In this document: positions 1-5,870 of the stretch, piece after piece | Layout: every line of letters begins with the position of its first letter | How positions within the stretch are numbered: the first letter of the stretch is position 1 | Source of the DNA: Comamonadaceae bacterium | Lineage (GTDB): Bacteria; Pseudomonadota; Gammaproteobacteria; Burkholderiales; Burkholderiaceae_C | NCBI GenBank assembly: GCA_947463845.1 | Contig: CANHUM010000094.1 | Location: 1 to 6,762 of the forward strand | Reading direction: 5' to 3' | DNA: 6,762 nucleotides | Program-made: the position numbers and the translations under genes | Notes under the pieces: model-generated | Database searches by the model: none | What the model was told of the DNA's origin: nothing | What the model saw: only the letters and a program-made list of their open reading frames with translations

Positions 1-1
1 G

Positions 2-568
2 CCCGCACTGCCTTACGCGATCGACGCTTTGGCCCCTCACTACAGCCAGGAAACCCTGGAGTTTCACCATGGCAAGCACCACAACGCCTACGTTGTGAAC
101 CTGAACAACCTCCAAAAAGGCACTGAATTCGAGAGCATGTCCCTCGAAGACATCATCAAAAAGTCCAGCGGCGGCATCTACAACAACTCCGCCCAGATCT
201 GGAACCACACTTTCTTCTGGAACTGCATGAAGCCCAATGGTGGTGGCGAGCCCACAGGCGCGCTGGCCGCAGCCATCAATGCCAAGTTTGGCAGCTACGC
301 CGCTTTCAAGGAAGCCTTCGTCAAGAGCGCCGTGGGCAACTTCGGCTCCGGCTGGACATGGCTGGTCAAGAAAGCCGACGGCTCGGTTGACATCGTCAAC
401 ATGGGCGCCGCTGGTACCCCGCTCACAACAGGCGACACCGCCTTGTTGACCGTGGACGTGTGGGAACACGCTTACTACATCGACTACCGCAACATGCGTC
501 CCAAATTCGTCGAGACATTCCTCGACAAGCTGGTGAACTGGTCTTTCGCTGAGAAGAACTTCGGCTGA
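2..568 (+). CDS. sodB: Fe superoxide dismutase, 5' end cut by window
   Basis: Cytoplasmic superoxide dismutase that converts superoxide to oxygen and hydrogen peroxide. The frame is open from base 2 and gives 188 residues starting PALPYAIDALAPHY; about five residues are missing, which would make the usual ~193. The TTG at 29 is not the start, because the conserved N-terminal segment begins before it. The four metal ligands are recognisable: His in EFHHGKHH (visible residue 22), His in IWNHTFFW, and Asp and His in DVWEHAYYIDYRN. NNSAQIW carries the Gln that FeSODs have ahead of the second His ligand, and with GGGEPTG and FGSGWTWLV this points to the iron rather than the manganese type. A strong hairpin terminator follows 19 bases after the stop, so sodB is the last gene of its transcript. 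The family call is secure; metal use is inferred. Confidence 0.97.
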   Translation, partial: PALPYAIDALAPHYSQETLEFHHGKHHNAYVVNLNNLQKGTEFESMSLEDIIKKSSGGIYNNSAQIWNHTFFWNCMKPNGGGEPTGALAAAINAKFGSYAAFKEAFVKSAVGNFGSGWTWLVKKADGSVDIVNMGAAGTPLTTGDTALLTVDVWEHAYYIDYRNMRPKFVETFLDKLVNWSFAEKNFG

Positions 569-587
569 TCGACGTTTTCCTTCAGTC

Positions 588-613
588 AAAAAGCCCGCTG
601 ATGCGGGCTTTTT
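588..613. terminator. Bidirectional intrinsic terminator after sodB
   Basis: Perfect 6-bp stem GCCCGC / GCGGGC (593-598 and 603-608) with loop TGAT, preceded by five A and followed by five T. The A and T runs extend the pairing to 11 bp and make the structure work on both strands. It sits 19 bases past the sodB stop and can also stop leftward transcripts from the SDR gene. Confidence 0.93.
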
Positions 614-660
614 GCTGGGTGGATGTTTCGCGCTTGGCAAAACCACTGAGCAGAGCATGT

Positions 661-736
661 GCTGAGCAAGGGCAGGGGCCGGGCGCCGATTTCTGGTACC
701 CCAGTTTGAGTCGCCCGGCCCCAGCCCTTGCTCAGC
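661..736. repeat. Long inverted repeat, 25-base arms, between sodB and SDR gene
   Basis: Arms 661-685 and 712-736 are reverse complements at 24 of 25 positions; the single mismatch is A674 opposite A723. The spacer is 26 bases and contains the palindrome GGTACC (695-700). The arms are GC-rich, so a transcript would fold into a very stable hairpin. Neither side has a T run, so this is not a standard intrinsic terminator. Its place between two converging genes fits a transcription barrier or 3'-end RNA stabiliser, or a small palindromic (REP-like) element. Those roles are inference; the symmetry itself is directly visible. Confidence 0.85.
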
Positions 737-766
737 CTTGACCGCAGTATCCAGCAACCTGCAAAG

Positions 767-1528
767 TCAGCGAATCATCATCCCCCCATCGGCCACAATG
801 GTCTGCCCCGTGACGTAGCGTCCGGCCGGGCTTGCCAGGAACACCGCCACGCCGCCGATGTCATCGGGATCACCCATGCGACGCAAAGGCGTCTCGTTGT
901 TGTACTTGGCGCTCAAGACGGGGTCTTCGTGCAGCGCCTTGGCGAAGTCTGTCTTGATGAGGCCCGGTGCGATGCAATTGATGCGGATGTTGTCCGGCCC
1001 CCATTCCACCGCCAGGTTGCGTGCCAGCTGCATATCGGCCGCCTTCGAGATGTTGTAAGCCCCGATGACCGAAGAGCCATGCAGTCCACCAATCGAGGAT
1101 ACGATCACGATGGCACCGTCTTTTTGGGCTTTCATGTCCGGGTAGACCAGATTGCACAGCCATGCGTTGGACAACACGTTGTTGCGCATGACCTTGTCAA
1201 ACACCTCGTCACTCATGCCTGTGGCCGGGCCGTAATAGGGGTTGGTGGCCGCATTGCAAACCAGGATGTCGATCGGTCCCCACGTCTTGCGGGTCTGGTC
1301 GATCAAGTTTTGCAGTTGCTCTTTGCTGGAAATGCTGGCGGCCATCGCCATGGCTTGGCCGCCAGCGGCCAGGATCTCCTGGACCACGATTTCGCAGGCG
1401 TCTTGCTTGCGGCTGGACACCACCACACGGGCTCCCGCCTTGGCGAGTTGGTGTGCAATCGACCGACCAATGCCCCGGCTCGAGCCTGTGACCACGGCAA
1501 CTTTGCCTTGCAAATTGAACAAAGACAT
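767..1528 (-). CDS. SDR-family NAD(P)-dependent oxidoreductase, DHRS4-like
   Basis: Classical short-chain dehydrogenase/reductase of 253 residues, the normal length, with a Rossmann fold. Visible motifs: cofactor loop TGSSRGIG (residues 14-21), NAA (92-94) within NAATNP, an Asn near 117, catalytic Ser145, and YxxxK with Tyr158 and Lys162. The C-terminal part has NIRINCIAPGLIKTDF, RRMGDPDDIGG and the ending TGQTIVADGG. SSRK after the second strand (38-41) favours NADP(H). NAATNP and APGLIKTDF resemble the DHRS4 carbonyl/retinol reductase subgroup, but the bacterial substrate cannot be read from sequence. The ATG at 1528 is preferred over an in-frame ATG ten codons upstream because GAGGAG (1537-1542) lies eight bases before it and SDRs begin close to the cofactor motif. 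It is divergent from the FAD oxidoreductase and may share its control region. Confidence 0.95.
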   Translation of the reverse strand: MSLFNLQGKVAVVTGSSRGIGRSIAHQLAKAGARVVVSSRKQDACEIVVQEILAAGGQAMAMAASISSKEQLQNLIDQTRKTWGPIDILVCNAATNPYYGPATGMSDEVFDKVMRNNVLSNAWLCNLVYPDMKAQKDGAIVIVSSIGGLHGSSVIGAYNISKAADMQLARNLAVEWGPDNIRINCIAPGLIKTDFAKALHEDPVLSAKYNNETPLRRMGDPDDIGGVAVFLASPAGRYVTGQTIVADGGMMIR

Positions 1529-1536
1529 CAATGACA

Positions 1537-1542
1537 CTCCTC
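1537..1542 (-). promoter_or_regulatory. Ribosome binding site of SDR gene
   Basis: The minus strand reads GAGGAG, eight bases before the ATG at 1528. It decides the start in favour of MSLFNLQGKV rather than the in-frame ATG at 1558. Confidence 0.8.
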
Positions 1543-1604
1543 GTTTGAATGGGTTCAAGTCTGCCCGGTTGCGCCGTTGACGTCTGTCTTGCGGGTGTCA
1601 GGGC

Positions 1605-1634
1605 TGGCGCGTCCGATATCGATCGGCTGCGCCA
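1605..1634. promoter_or_regulatory. Operator-like dyad between divergent SDR and FAD oxidoreductase genes
   Basis: Two nested inverted repeats share one centre at 1619.5. The outer pair is TGGCGC (1605-1610) and GCGCCA (1629-1634); the inner pair is CCGAT (1613-1617) and ATCGG (1622-1626), around ATCG. Eleven of 13 arm positions are complementary. The dyad lies 49 bases upstream of the oxidoreductase start and 77 bases upstream of the SDR start, where a shared regulator would bind. I could not identify convincing -35/-10 pairs around it, and no regulator gene is present in the window, so the role is inferred. Confidence 0.45.
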
Positions 1635-1668
1635 CAATCGGGGCTTAACCAACCATGTTGAGGGCCAT

Positions 1669-2778
1669 GTGGAACAAGTCGATGCCGTTGTGATTGGGGC
1701 CGGAGTCATAGGCTTGGCGGTTGGGCGTGCCCTAGCCCTGCAGGGCCGAGAGGTCATGGTGCTCGAATCCGAAAATGCCATCGGCACCGGCACCAGTGCG
1801 CGCAACAGCGAGGTCATCCATGCGGGCATTTATTACCCGGCCGGTTCGCTCAAGGCACGCTTGTGCGTACAGGGCAAACAGATGCTCTATGCCTACTGCG
1901 CCGAGCGGGGTGTTTCGCATCGCCAGCTGGGCAAACTCATCGTCGCCACCAGTGCCGACCAAGTGCAGGCCTTGGATGGCATCTTGCGAAAAGCCGCTGC
2001 CAATGGCGTGCATGACCTGCAAAAACTGAGCGCCACCGAGGCCAGGGCCCTGGAGCCAGCGTTGGCCTGCGAGGCTGCTTTGCTGTCGCCCAGCTCGGGT
2101 GTGGTGGACAGCCACGGTTTGATGCTGGCCCTTCAAGGCGATATGGAAAATGCAGGTGGCCTGCTGGCGCTGCTTTCGCCAGTTCAACACATTGGCCTGC
2201 AGCAAGGCACTGCCAACCATCCGATCCTGGTGCGCACGCAAGATGGCACAGAGTTGGCTTGTCGCGTCCTGGTCAATGCTGCCGGGCTGCACGCAGTGAC
2301 GCTGGCCCGAGGGATGGTGGGGTTGAACCCCCATCTCTTGCCCCAAGCGCATTACGCCAAAGGCAATTACTTCACGCTGGCCGGCAAAGCGCCGTTTTCT
2401 CGCCTGGTCTATCCCGTACCCGAAGCAGCGGGCTTGGGTGTGCACCTCACACTTGATCTGGGCGGGCAGGCCAAGTTCGGGCCGGATGTGCAGTGGGTGA
2501 GCGACCCGAATGATCTGCAGGTGGACCCCAGCCGAGGTGACGCTTTTTATGCGGAGGTGCGCAAGTACTGGCCGGCTTTGGCCGACGGCGCTTTGCAGCC
2601 CGGCTATGCTGGCATTCGCCCCAAAATCAATGGACCGGCCGAGGCGGCAGCCGATTTTCTGATCCAGGGACCAGCCCAACACGGCGTGCCGGGGCTGGTG
2701 AACCTGCTGGGCATCGAATCACCGGGTTTGACGAGCTCACTGGCCATTGCGGCCGAGGTCGTTCATCGTCTGGCGTGA
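1669..2778 (+). CDS. NAD(P)/FAD-dependent oxidoreductase, LhgO-like (DAO fold)
   Basis: Flavoprotein of 369 residues in the D-amino-acid oxidase fold, closest in pattern to L-2-hydroxyglutarate oxidase/dehydrogenase (LhgO/L2HGDH). The FAD-binding GAGVIG (10-15) follows the first strand, with an acidic residue ending the second strand (VLESE, 31-35). Next comes [15 protein letters not shown] (42-56), which matches the S..HS.VIHAG.YY segment of that family. GIRPK (315-319) and [12 protein letters not shown] near 347-358 are the usual C-terminal FAD-contact region. The start is taken as GTG 1669, because the fold begins immediately after it and GAGGG (1660-1664) precedes it; the frame is open back to an ATG at 1549, but that extension has no family-like sequence. 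It would oxidise a 2-hydroxy acid or amine; the substrate is not determined. It is divergent from the SDR gene and convergent with ridA. Confidence 0.9.
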   Translation: MEQVDAVVIGAGVIGLAVGRALALQGREVMVLESENAIGTGTSARNSEVIHAGIYYPAGSLKARLCVQGKQMLYAYCAERGVSHRQLGKLIVATSADQVQALDGILRKAAANGVHDLQKLSATEARALEPALACEAALLSPSSGVVDSHGLMLALQGDMENAGGLLALLSPVQHIGLQQGTANHPILVRTQDGTELACRVLVNAAGLHAVTLARGMVGLNPHLLPQAHYAKGNYFTLAGKAPFSRLVYPVPEAAGLGVHLTLDLGGQAKFGPDVQWVSDPNDLQVDPSRGDAFYAEVRKYWPALADGALQPGYAGIRPKINGPAEAAADFLIQGPAQHGVPGLVNLLGIESPGLTSSLAIAAEVVHRLA

Positions 2779-2790
2779 CTGCGTCACCAG

Positions 2791-2820
2791 GCCCCAACGC
2801 ACGGGTCTGTACGTTGGGGC
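2791..2820. terminator. Hairpin between convergent FAD oxidoreductase and ridA genes
   Basis: Perfect 9-bp stem GCCCCAACG / CGTTGGGGC (2791-2799, 2812-2820) with a 12-base loop. It starts 12 bases past the oxidoreductase stop and ends 13 bases from the ridA stop, so it can serve both genes. No T run follows on either strand, so it may work with Rho or as a 3' stabiliser rather than as a classical terminator. Confidence 0.6.
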
Positions 2821-2833
2821 TGCCGAGTCTTGA

Positions 2834-3292
2834 TCAGCCGATTTCGGCAATGAGTTCAATCTCGACGCAGGCCCCCAGTGGAATTTGGGCCACGCCAAAG
2901 GCGCTTCGGGCATGGGCACCGACCTGAGGACCAAACACTTGGCCGAGCAATTCACTGCAGCCGTTCGTGACCAAGTGTTGTTCGGTGAAATCGCCTGTGG
3001 AGTTGACCAAGCTCATCACTTTGACGATGCGCTTGACCTTGTTGAGATCCCCAACCGCCGCGTGCAGCGTACCCATGAGGTCTATGGCCACAGCGCGGGC
3101 AGCCTGTTGACCCTCGGCTGTCGTGATGTTTTTGCCCAATTGGCCAGCCCAGACTTGGCCCTCTTTTTTGGCAATGTGTCCGGACAGGAACACCAAGTTG
3201 CCCGTTTGTACAAAGGGCACATAAGCCGCAGCGGGCACAGCGACGGGGGGCAATTGGATGTTCATAGATTTCAGGTTGTCATACACGTTCAT
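2834..3292 (-). CDS. RidA family (YjgF/YER057c/UK114) enamine/imine deaminase-like protein
   Basis: 152-residue protein of the RidA family, which as trimers hydrolyse reactive enamine/imine intermediates formed by PLP enzymes and some amino-acid oxidases. VQTGNLVFLSGHI (29-41) is the typical first core segment. HARSAFGVAQIPLGACVEIE (127-146) aligns with the E. coli RidA/TdcF segment RSCVEVARLP...IEIE, placing Arg129 at the substrate-carboxylate Arg105 and Glu144 at Glu120. It is about 24 residues longer than E. coli RidA, as is usual for the 150-residue subgroup, whose activity is less well tested than that of true RidA. The ATG at 3292 gives the N-terminus MNVYDNLKSMNIQLPP; an ATG nine codons in is possible but less likely. 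Only a weak ribosome site (GAAAG) is seen. It lies 114 bases downstream of the DUF455 gene on the same strand. Confidence 0.92.
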   Translation of the reverse strand: MNVYDNLKSMNIQLPPVAVPAAAYVPFVQTGNLVFLSGHIAKKEGQVWAGQLGKNITTAEGQQAARAVAIDLMGTLHAAVGDLNKVKRIVKVMSLVNSTGDFTEQHLVTNGCSELLGQVFGPQVGAHARSAFGVAQIPLGACVEIELIAEIG

Positions 3293-3354
3293 GGTCAGCT
3301 TTCAGAAGGGTTGAACTCGAGGGGTGAAGAGGGGAAGTCGACGGTTGTGAGGGG
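3293..3354 (-). promoter_or_regulatory. C-rich leader of ridA with three CCCCTC repeats
   Basis: Read on the minus strand, these 62 bases hold 29 C and 7 G (counted by hand) and three CCCCTC hexamers (3349-3354, 3329-3334, 3319-3324). Strong C-over-G bias in untranslated RNA is typical of Rho loading (rut) sites. It could therefore limit read-through from the DUF455 gene or form a control leader for ridA. Alternatively the repeated hexamers could be protein binding sites. No clear promoter hexamers were found here. Confidence 0.35.
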
Positions 3355-3356
3355 TT

Positions 3357-3401
3357 AAAAAAAGGGCATTGTTGACCAAGGGGAGAGGCCTTCCTTGGGT
3401 C
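3357..3401 (-). terminator. Possible imperfect terminator after DUF455 gene
   Basis: On the minus strand, GACCCAAGG (3401-3393) can pair with CCTTGGTC (3381-3374), with one bulged base. A run of seven T (3363-3357) follows, but ten bases separate the stem from the T run, longer than in good intrinsic terminators. Together with the C-rich stretch beyond it, this may reduce read-through into ridA. Confidence 0.3.
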
Positions 3402-3406
3402 TGGGT

Positions 3407-4183
3407 TCAACTCAAGGCAGCCAATTCGGCATCTTCAAAACCAGCCAGTCGGCGCGCCGCCATGTTGAAAGGGGGGCGCAGTTTGGGGGCATCGTATTGC
3501 GCAATCAATTCGGCATAGGTGTGCACAGGGTCTAGGCCCCGTTGGGCGCAAAGGTAGCGGTACCAACGGTTACCAGCGGCCACGTGGCCAATTTCCTCTT
3601 CCAGAATGATGTCGAGGATTTCGCCTGCCCGGTGGTCGCCCACACTGACGAGCTTGTTTTTCACGCCGGGTGAGGCGTCCAGGCCCCGCGCTTCCATGGT
3701 GCGCGGCACGATGCCGATGCGGGCCAGGAGGTCGCCCTTTGTGCGCTCGGCCATGTCCCACAGGGTGTTGTGCGCCGGGAAATCGCCGTAGTCATAGCCC
3801 AGACTGACCAAATGCTGGCGCAGCAGGCTAAAGTGCTTGGCCTCTTCTTGTGCGATGCGGACCCAGTCGGTGTAAAAAGCTTCGGGCATACCCGCAAAGC
3901 GCCAGACCACGTCGAGCGCCAGGTCGATGGCATTGAGCTCGATGTGCGCGATCGAGTGCACCAGCATGGCCCGACCTTCGGGCGTGGCCATGGATTTGGC
4001 CTTGAGCTGGGTGTGCGGCACCAGCAACGGGCGGGCGGCGCGGCCTGGACCTGCAGTGGTGGCGCTCAGACTGTCGCCCACGCCCACGGGCAGGCTCAGG
4101 TCCAGCGCCAGGGTGGCCTGGGCCTTCAGGTTCGGGTCGGTTTGCGCCCAAGGGATCAGGGCGGCGGTGCGCAGGGTGTGCAT
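3407..4183 (-). CDS. Ferritin-like domain protein, DUF455 (COG2833) family
   Basis: 258-residue predicted helical protein of the DUF455 ferritin-like family; its function is not established. The carboxylate/histidine pattern of a di-metal four-helix bundle is visible (numbered from the ATG at 4183): Glu82 in AHIELNAIDLALD, Glu114 and His117 in QEEAKHF, Glu164 in PRTMEARGLDASP, and Glu197 and His200 in LEEEIGHVAAGNRWY. Two ExxH motifs plus further glutamates suggest an Fe or Mn centre. The ATG at 4183 is chosen over an in-frame TTG at 4243, because the TTG would place the start upstream of the palindromic promoter and its 20 extra residues look unlike the family. No strong ribosome site is seen. 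The gene is divergent from the gamma carbonic anhydrase. Family membership is recalled from motifs; the metal role is inferred. Confidence 0.88.
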   Translation of the reverse strand: MHTLRTAALIPWAQTDPNLKAQATLALDLSLPVGVGDSLSATTAGPGRAARPLLVPHTQLKAKSMATPEGRAMLVHSIAHIELNAIDLALDVVWRFAGMPEAFYTDWVRIAQEEAKHFSLLRQHLVSLGYDYGDFPAHNTLWDMAERTKGDLLARIGIVPRTMEARGLDASPGVKNKLVSVGDHRAGEILDIILEEEIGHVAAGNRWYRYLCAQRGLDPVHTYAELIAQYDAPKLRPPFNMAARRLAGFEDAELAALS

Positions 4184-4222
4184 GGTGATCGCTGACAGTG
4201 CCCACAGCCGGTGGTGGGCATC

Positions 4223-4236
4223 CCTACAATTGTAGG
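4223..4236. promoter_or_regulatory. Palindromic divergent promoter core for DUF455 and gamma-CA genes
   Basis: The perfect 14-bp palindrome CCTACAATTGTAGG contains TACAAT on each strand (4225-4230 on plus, 4234-4229 on minus), five of six matches to the sigma-70 -10 consensus TATAAT. Transcripts would start near 4237 rightward and near 4222 leftward, giving leaders of about 33 and 40 bases to the starts at 4270 and 4183. No good -35 hexamer is seen in either direction (4202-4207 is CCACAG; the minus-strand counterpart is TCAATG). Promoters with symmetrical -10 elements are a known cause of divergent transcription. The same palindrome could instead be a repressor site. Confidence 0.55.
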
Positions 4237-4258
4237 TTTTCAAGCCAACCTCATTGAC

Positions 4259-4263
4259 AGGAG
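4259..4263 (+). promoter_or_regulatory. Ribosome binding site of gamma carbonic anhydrase
   Basis: AGGAG ends six bases before the GTG at 4270. It supports use of this non-ATG start. Confidence 0.85.
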
Positions 4264-4269
4264 ACCGCC

Positions 4270-4794
4270 GTGGCCATTTACCAACTGGACGACCAAACCC
4301 CCGATGTGGCCGACAGCGCCTGGGTGGCCGACAACGCGCAGGTCATGGGCGCGGTCAAGATTGCAGCCGATGCCAGTGTCTGGTTTGGTGTGACGGTGCG
4401 TGGCGACACCGAGACGATTGAGATCGGCGAGGGCAGCAACATCCAGGATGGCAGCGTGATGCACGCCGACCACGGCAAACCCATCCAGGTCGGCAAGCAC
4501 GTGACGGTGGGGCACATGGTCATGCTGCACGGCTGCACGATTGGCGACGAGTCGCTGATCGGCATTGGTGCCGTGGTACTCAACGGTGCCAAAATCGGCA
4601 AGAACTGCCTGGTGGGTGCAGGTTCTCTGGTGACCGAGGGCAAGGAATTCCCTGATGGTTCGATGATCATGGGCACCCCCGCCAAGGTGGTGCGCGAATT
4701 GAGCGCCGAACAGATCGAAGGGCTGCGCCAAAGCGCGAAGCATTATGTGGAAAACGCCCGCCGGTTCAAGGCAGGCCTGAAAAAACTCAGCTGA
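4270..4794 (+). CDS. Gamma carbonic anhydrase family protein (YrdA/CaiE/PaaY-like)
   Basis: 174-residue left-handed beta-helix protein of the gamma carbonic anhydrase family, acting as a trimer in the cytoplasm. The fold shows as repeated hexapeptides such as [30 protein letters not shown] and AKIGKN. Zinc ligands are all present: His65 (GSVMHAD), and His82 and His87 ([10 protein letters not shown]). Arg44 and Asp46 (VRGD) and Gln59 (NIQDGS) also match active-site positions of Cam from Methanosarcina. The loop carrying the proton-shuttle Glu of Cam is absent, as in CamH-type members, so hydration of CO2 is plausible but not certain; YrdA-like homologues often show little activity. It ends in a short helix after [10 protein letters not shown]. 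The GTG start is supported by AGGAG six bases upstream. It probably begins a transcript that may continue into hslO, 80 bases downstream. Confidence 0.94.
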   Translation: MAIYQLDDQTPDVADSAWVADNAQVMGAVKIAADASVWFGVTVRGDTETIEIGEGSNIQDGSVMHADHGKPIQVGKHVTVGHMVMLHGCTIGDESLIGIGAVVLNGAKIGKNCLVGAGSLVTEGKEFPDGSMIMGTPAKVVRELSAEQIEGLRQSAKHYVENARRFKAGLKKLS

Positions 4795-4846
4795 TCTTTT
4801 GGGTTGATCATTTGGCCTGACCTTACGCTTTTTAACTTTTGAGGAT

Positions 4847-4863
4847 CAGCCCCACGGGGGCTG
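4847..4863 (+). promoter_or_regulatory. Hairpin in the hslO leader
   Basis: Perfect 7-bp GC-rich stem CAGCCCC / GGGGCTG (4847-4853, 4857-4863) with loop ACG. It lies 11 bases before the likely TTG start of hslO and just after GAGGA (4841-4845). No T run follows, so it is not an intrinsic terminator. Its left arm overlaps GATCAGC (4844-4850), which can alternatively pair with GCTGATC (4790-4796) at the stop of the upstream gene, so two mutually exclusive folds are possible. Confidence 0.5.
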
Positions 4864-4874
4864 TCAATTGCACT

Positions 4875-5861
4875 TTGTCCGAACTCCATAAATTCATTTT
4901 TGAAGGCCTGCCGGTACGCGGCATGCTGGTGCGCCTGACCGATGCCTGGCAAGACATTCTGGCGCGGCGCGCCGCCAATTCCGAGACGGGTGCTTACCCC
5001 GCACCTGTGCGCCAATTGCTCGGTGAGATGGCCGCAGCCGGCGTGCTGATGCAGGGCAATATCAAGTTCAACGGCGCTTTGGTGTTGCAGATTTTTGGCG
5101 ATGGCCCGGTCAAGCTGGGCGTGGTCGAAGTGCAGCCCGATTTGAGCTTGCGGGCTACCTGCACCCAGGTGGGCGAGGTGGCCGACGACGCGACCCTCAG
5201 CCAGATGGTGAACGTGAACAACGAAGGGCGTTGCGCCATCACCCTGGACCCCCAAGACCGTTTGCCCGGCCAGCAGCCTTACCAAGGCGTGGTGCCGCTG
5301 TTTGGCGATCGGGGTGAAAAGCTGGAAAACATCAGCGAGGTGCTGGAGCACTACATGCTGCAGTCCGAACAGCTCGACACTGTGCTGGTGCTGGCGGCCG
5401 ACGATAAGGTGGCGGCGGGCTTGCTGATTCAGCGCCTGCCCATCGAAGGCGAGGGCAATTTGGCCGGACAAACCGATTCACTCAAGCGTGAATCGGTCCT
5501 GGGCCAAAGTGAAGACTTCAGCCGCATTTCGATTTTGACCAAGAGCCTCAAGCGCGAAGAGCTGCTGGGACTGGACGCCGAAACGATCTTGCACCGCTTG
5601 TATTGGGAGGAGCCACTTGCCCGCTTTGAGCCCATGATGGGCGAGACCGGTCCACGCTTTGCCTGCCGCTGCAATCGCGAGCGCGTGGGCCACATGATCC
5701 GCAGCCTGGGCATTGAAGAGGTGGAAGGCATCATCGCCGAGCAAGGCCAGGTGGAAGTGGGCTGTGATTTCTGCGGTGCGCAATACCGTTTTGACCCGGT
5801 CGATGCCGCAGGACTTTTCACCGGTCTGCCTGCTGACCTGTCGGGTGGCGCCGTGCACTGA
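4875..5861 (+). CDS. hslO: Hsp33 redox-regulated molecular chaperone
   Basis: Cytoplasmic holdase chaperone activated when oxidants form disulfides in its C-terminal zinc site. The 328-residue product starts MSELHKFIFEGLPVRGM, the usual N-terminus in this group. The N-terminal substrate-binding domain includes MAAAGVLMQGNIKFNGALVLQ and GRCAITLD; the linker and switch domain include KREELLGLDAETILHRLYWEE. The redox switch is intact: Cys264-x-Cys266 and Cys297-x-x-Cys300, 30 residues apart. Extra cysteines are at 96 and 120. It is about 36 residues longer than E. coli Hsp33, partly through a linker insertion near residues 190-213. The start is taken as TTG 4875; the frame is open to a TTG at 4839 but those 12 residues run through the leader hairpin and look non-coding. 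No good ribosome site lies at normal spacing. It follows the gamma-CA gene by 80 bases. Confidence 0.93.
   Translation: MSELHKFIFEGLPVRGMLVRLTDAWQDILARRAANSETGAYPAPVRQLLGEMAAAGVLMQGNIKFNGALVLQIFGDGPVKLGVVEVQPDLSLRATCTQVGEVADDATLSQMVNVNNEGRCAITLDPQDRLPGQQPYQGVVPLFGDRGEKLENISEVLEHYMLQSEQLDTVLVLAADDKVAAGLLIQRLPIEGEGNLAGQTDSLKRESVLGQSEDFSRISILTKSLKREELLGLDAETILHRLYWEEPLARFEPMMGETGPRFACRCNRERVGHMIRSLGIEEVEGIIAEQGQVEVGCDFCGAQYRFDPVDAAGLFTGLPADLSGGAVH
5472..5497. repeat. Perfect 10-bp inverted repeat inside hslO
   Basis: ACCGATTCAC (5472-5481) and GTGAATCGGT (5488-5497) pair perfectly around the loop TCAAGC. It falls within codons for roughly residues 200-208 of Hsp33, in the linker stretch that is longer than in E. 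coli. The loop codes part of a SLKRE segment (202-206) that recurs at 224-228. Confidence 0.7.
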
Positions 5862-5870
5862 GGCTGTCGC

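Noticed and set aside
728..1534. Long open frame on the plus strand across the SDR gene
   Set aside because: It is antisense to a gene with all SDR motifs, and its product is rich in His/Arg/Gly with no recognisable motif; typical of GC-rich antisense frames.
1577..1605. TTGACG as a -35 element in the SDR/FAD oxidoreductase gap
   Set aside because: No -10-like hexamer lies 16-18 bases downstream (1600-1605 is AGGGCT).
1732..2682. 316-codon open frame antisense to the FAD oxidoreductase
   Set aside because: The sense frame carries the FAD-binding motifs and family C-terminus; the antisense product has none and no ribosome site.
4184..4243. TTG start at 4243 for the DUF455 gene
   Set aside because: It would extend the protein through the palindromic promoter with 20 unfamiliar residues; the ATG at 4183 fits the family better.
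4821..4855. Possible sigma-32 heat-shock promoter before hslO (CTTTTTA ... CCCCAC)
   Set aside because: The -35 match to CTTGAAA is only four of seven and the spacing is 15; the C run is explained by the hairpin stem.
4743..5471. 242-codon open frame antisense to hslO
   Set aside because: The sense strand encodes complete Hsp33 with its zinc cysteines; the antisense frame is low in recognisable features.
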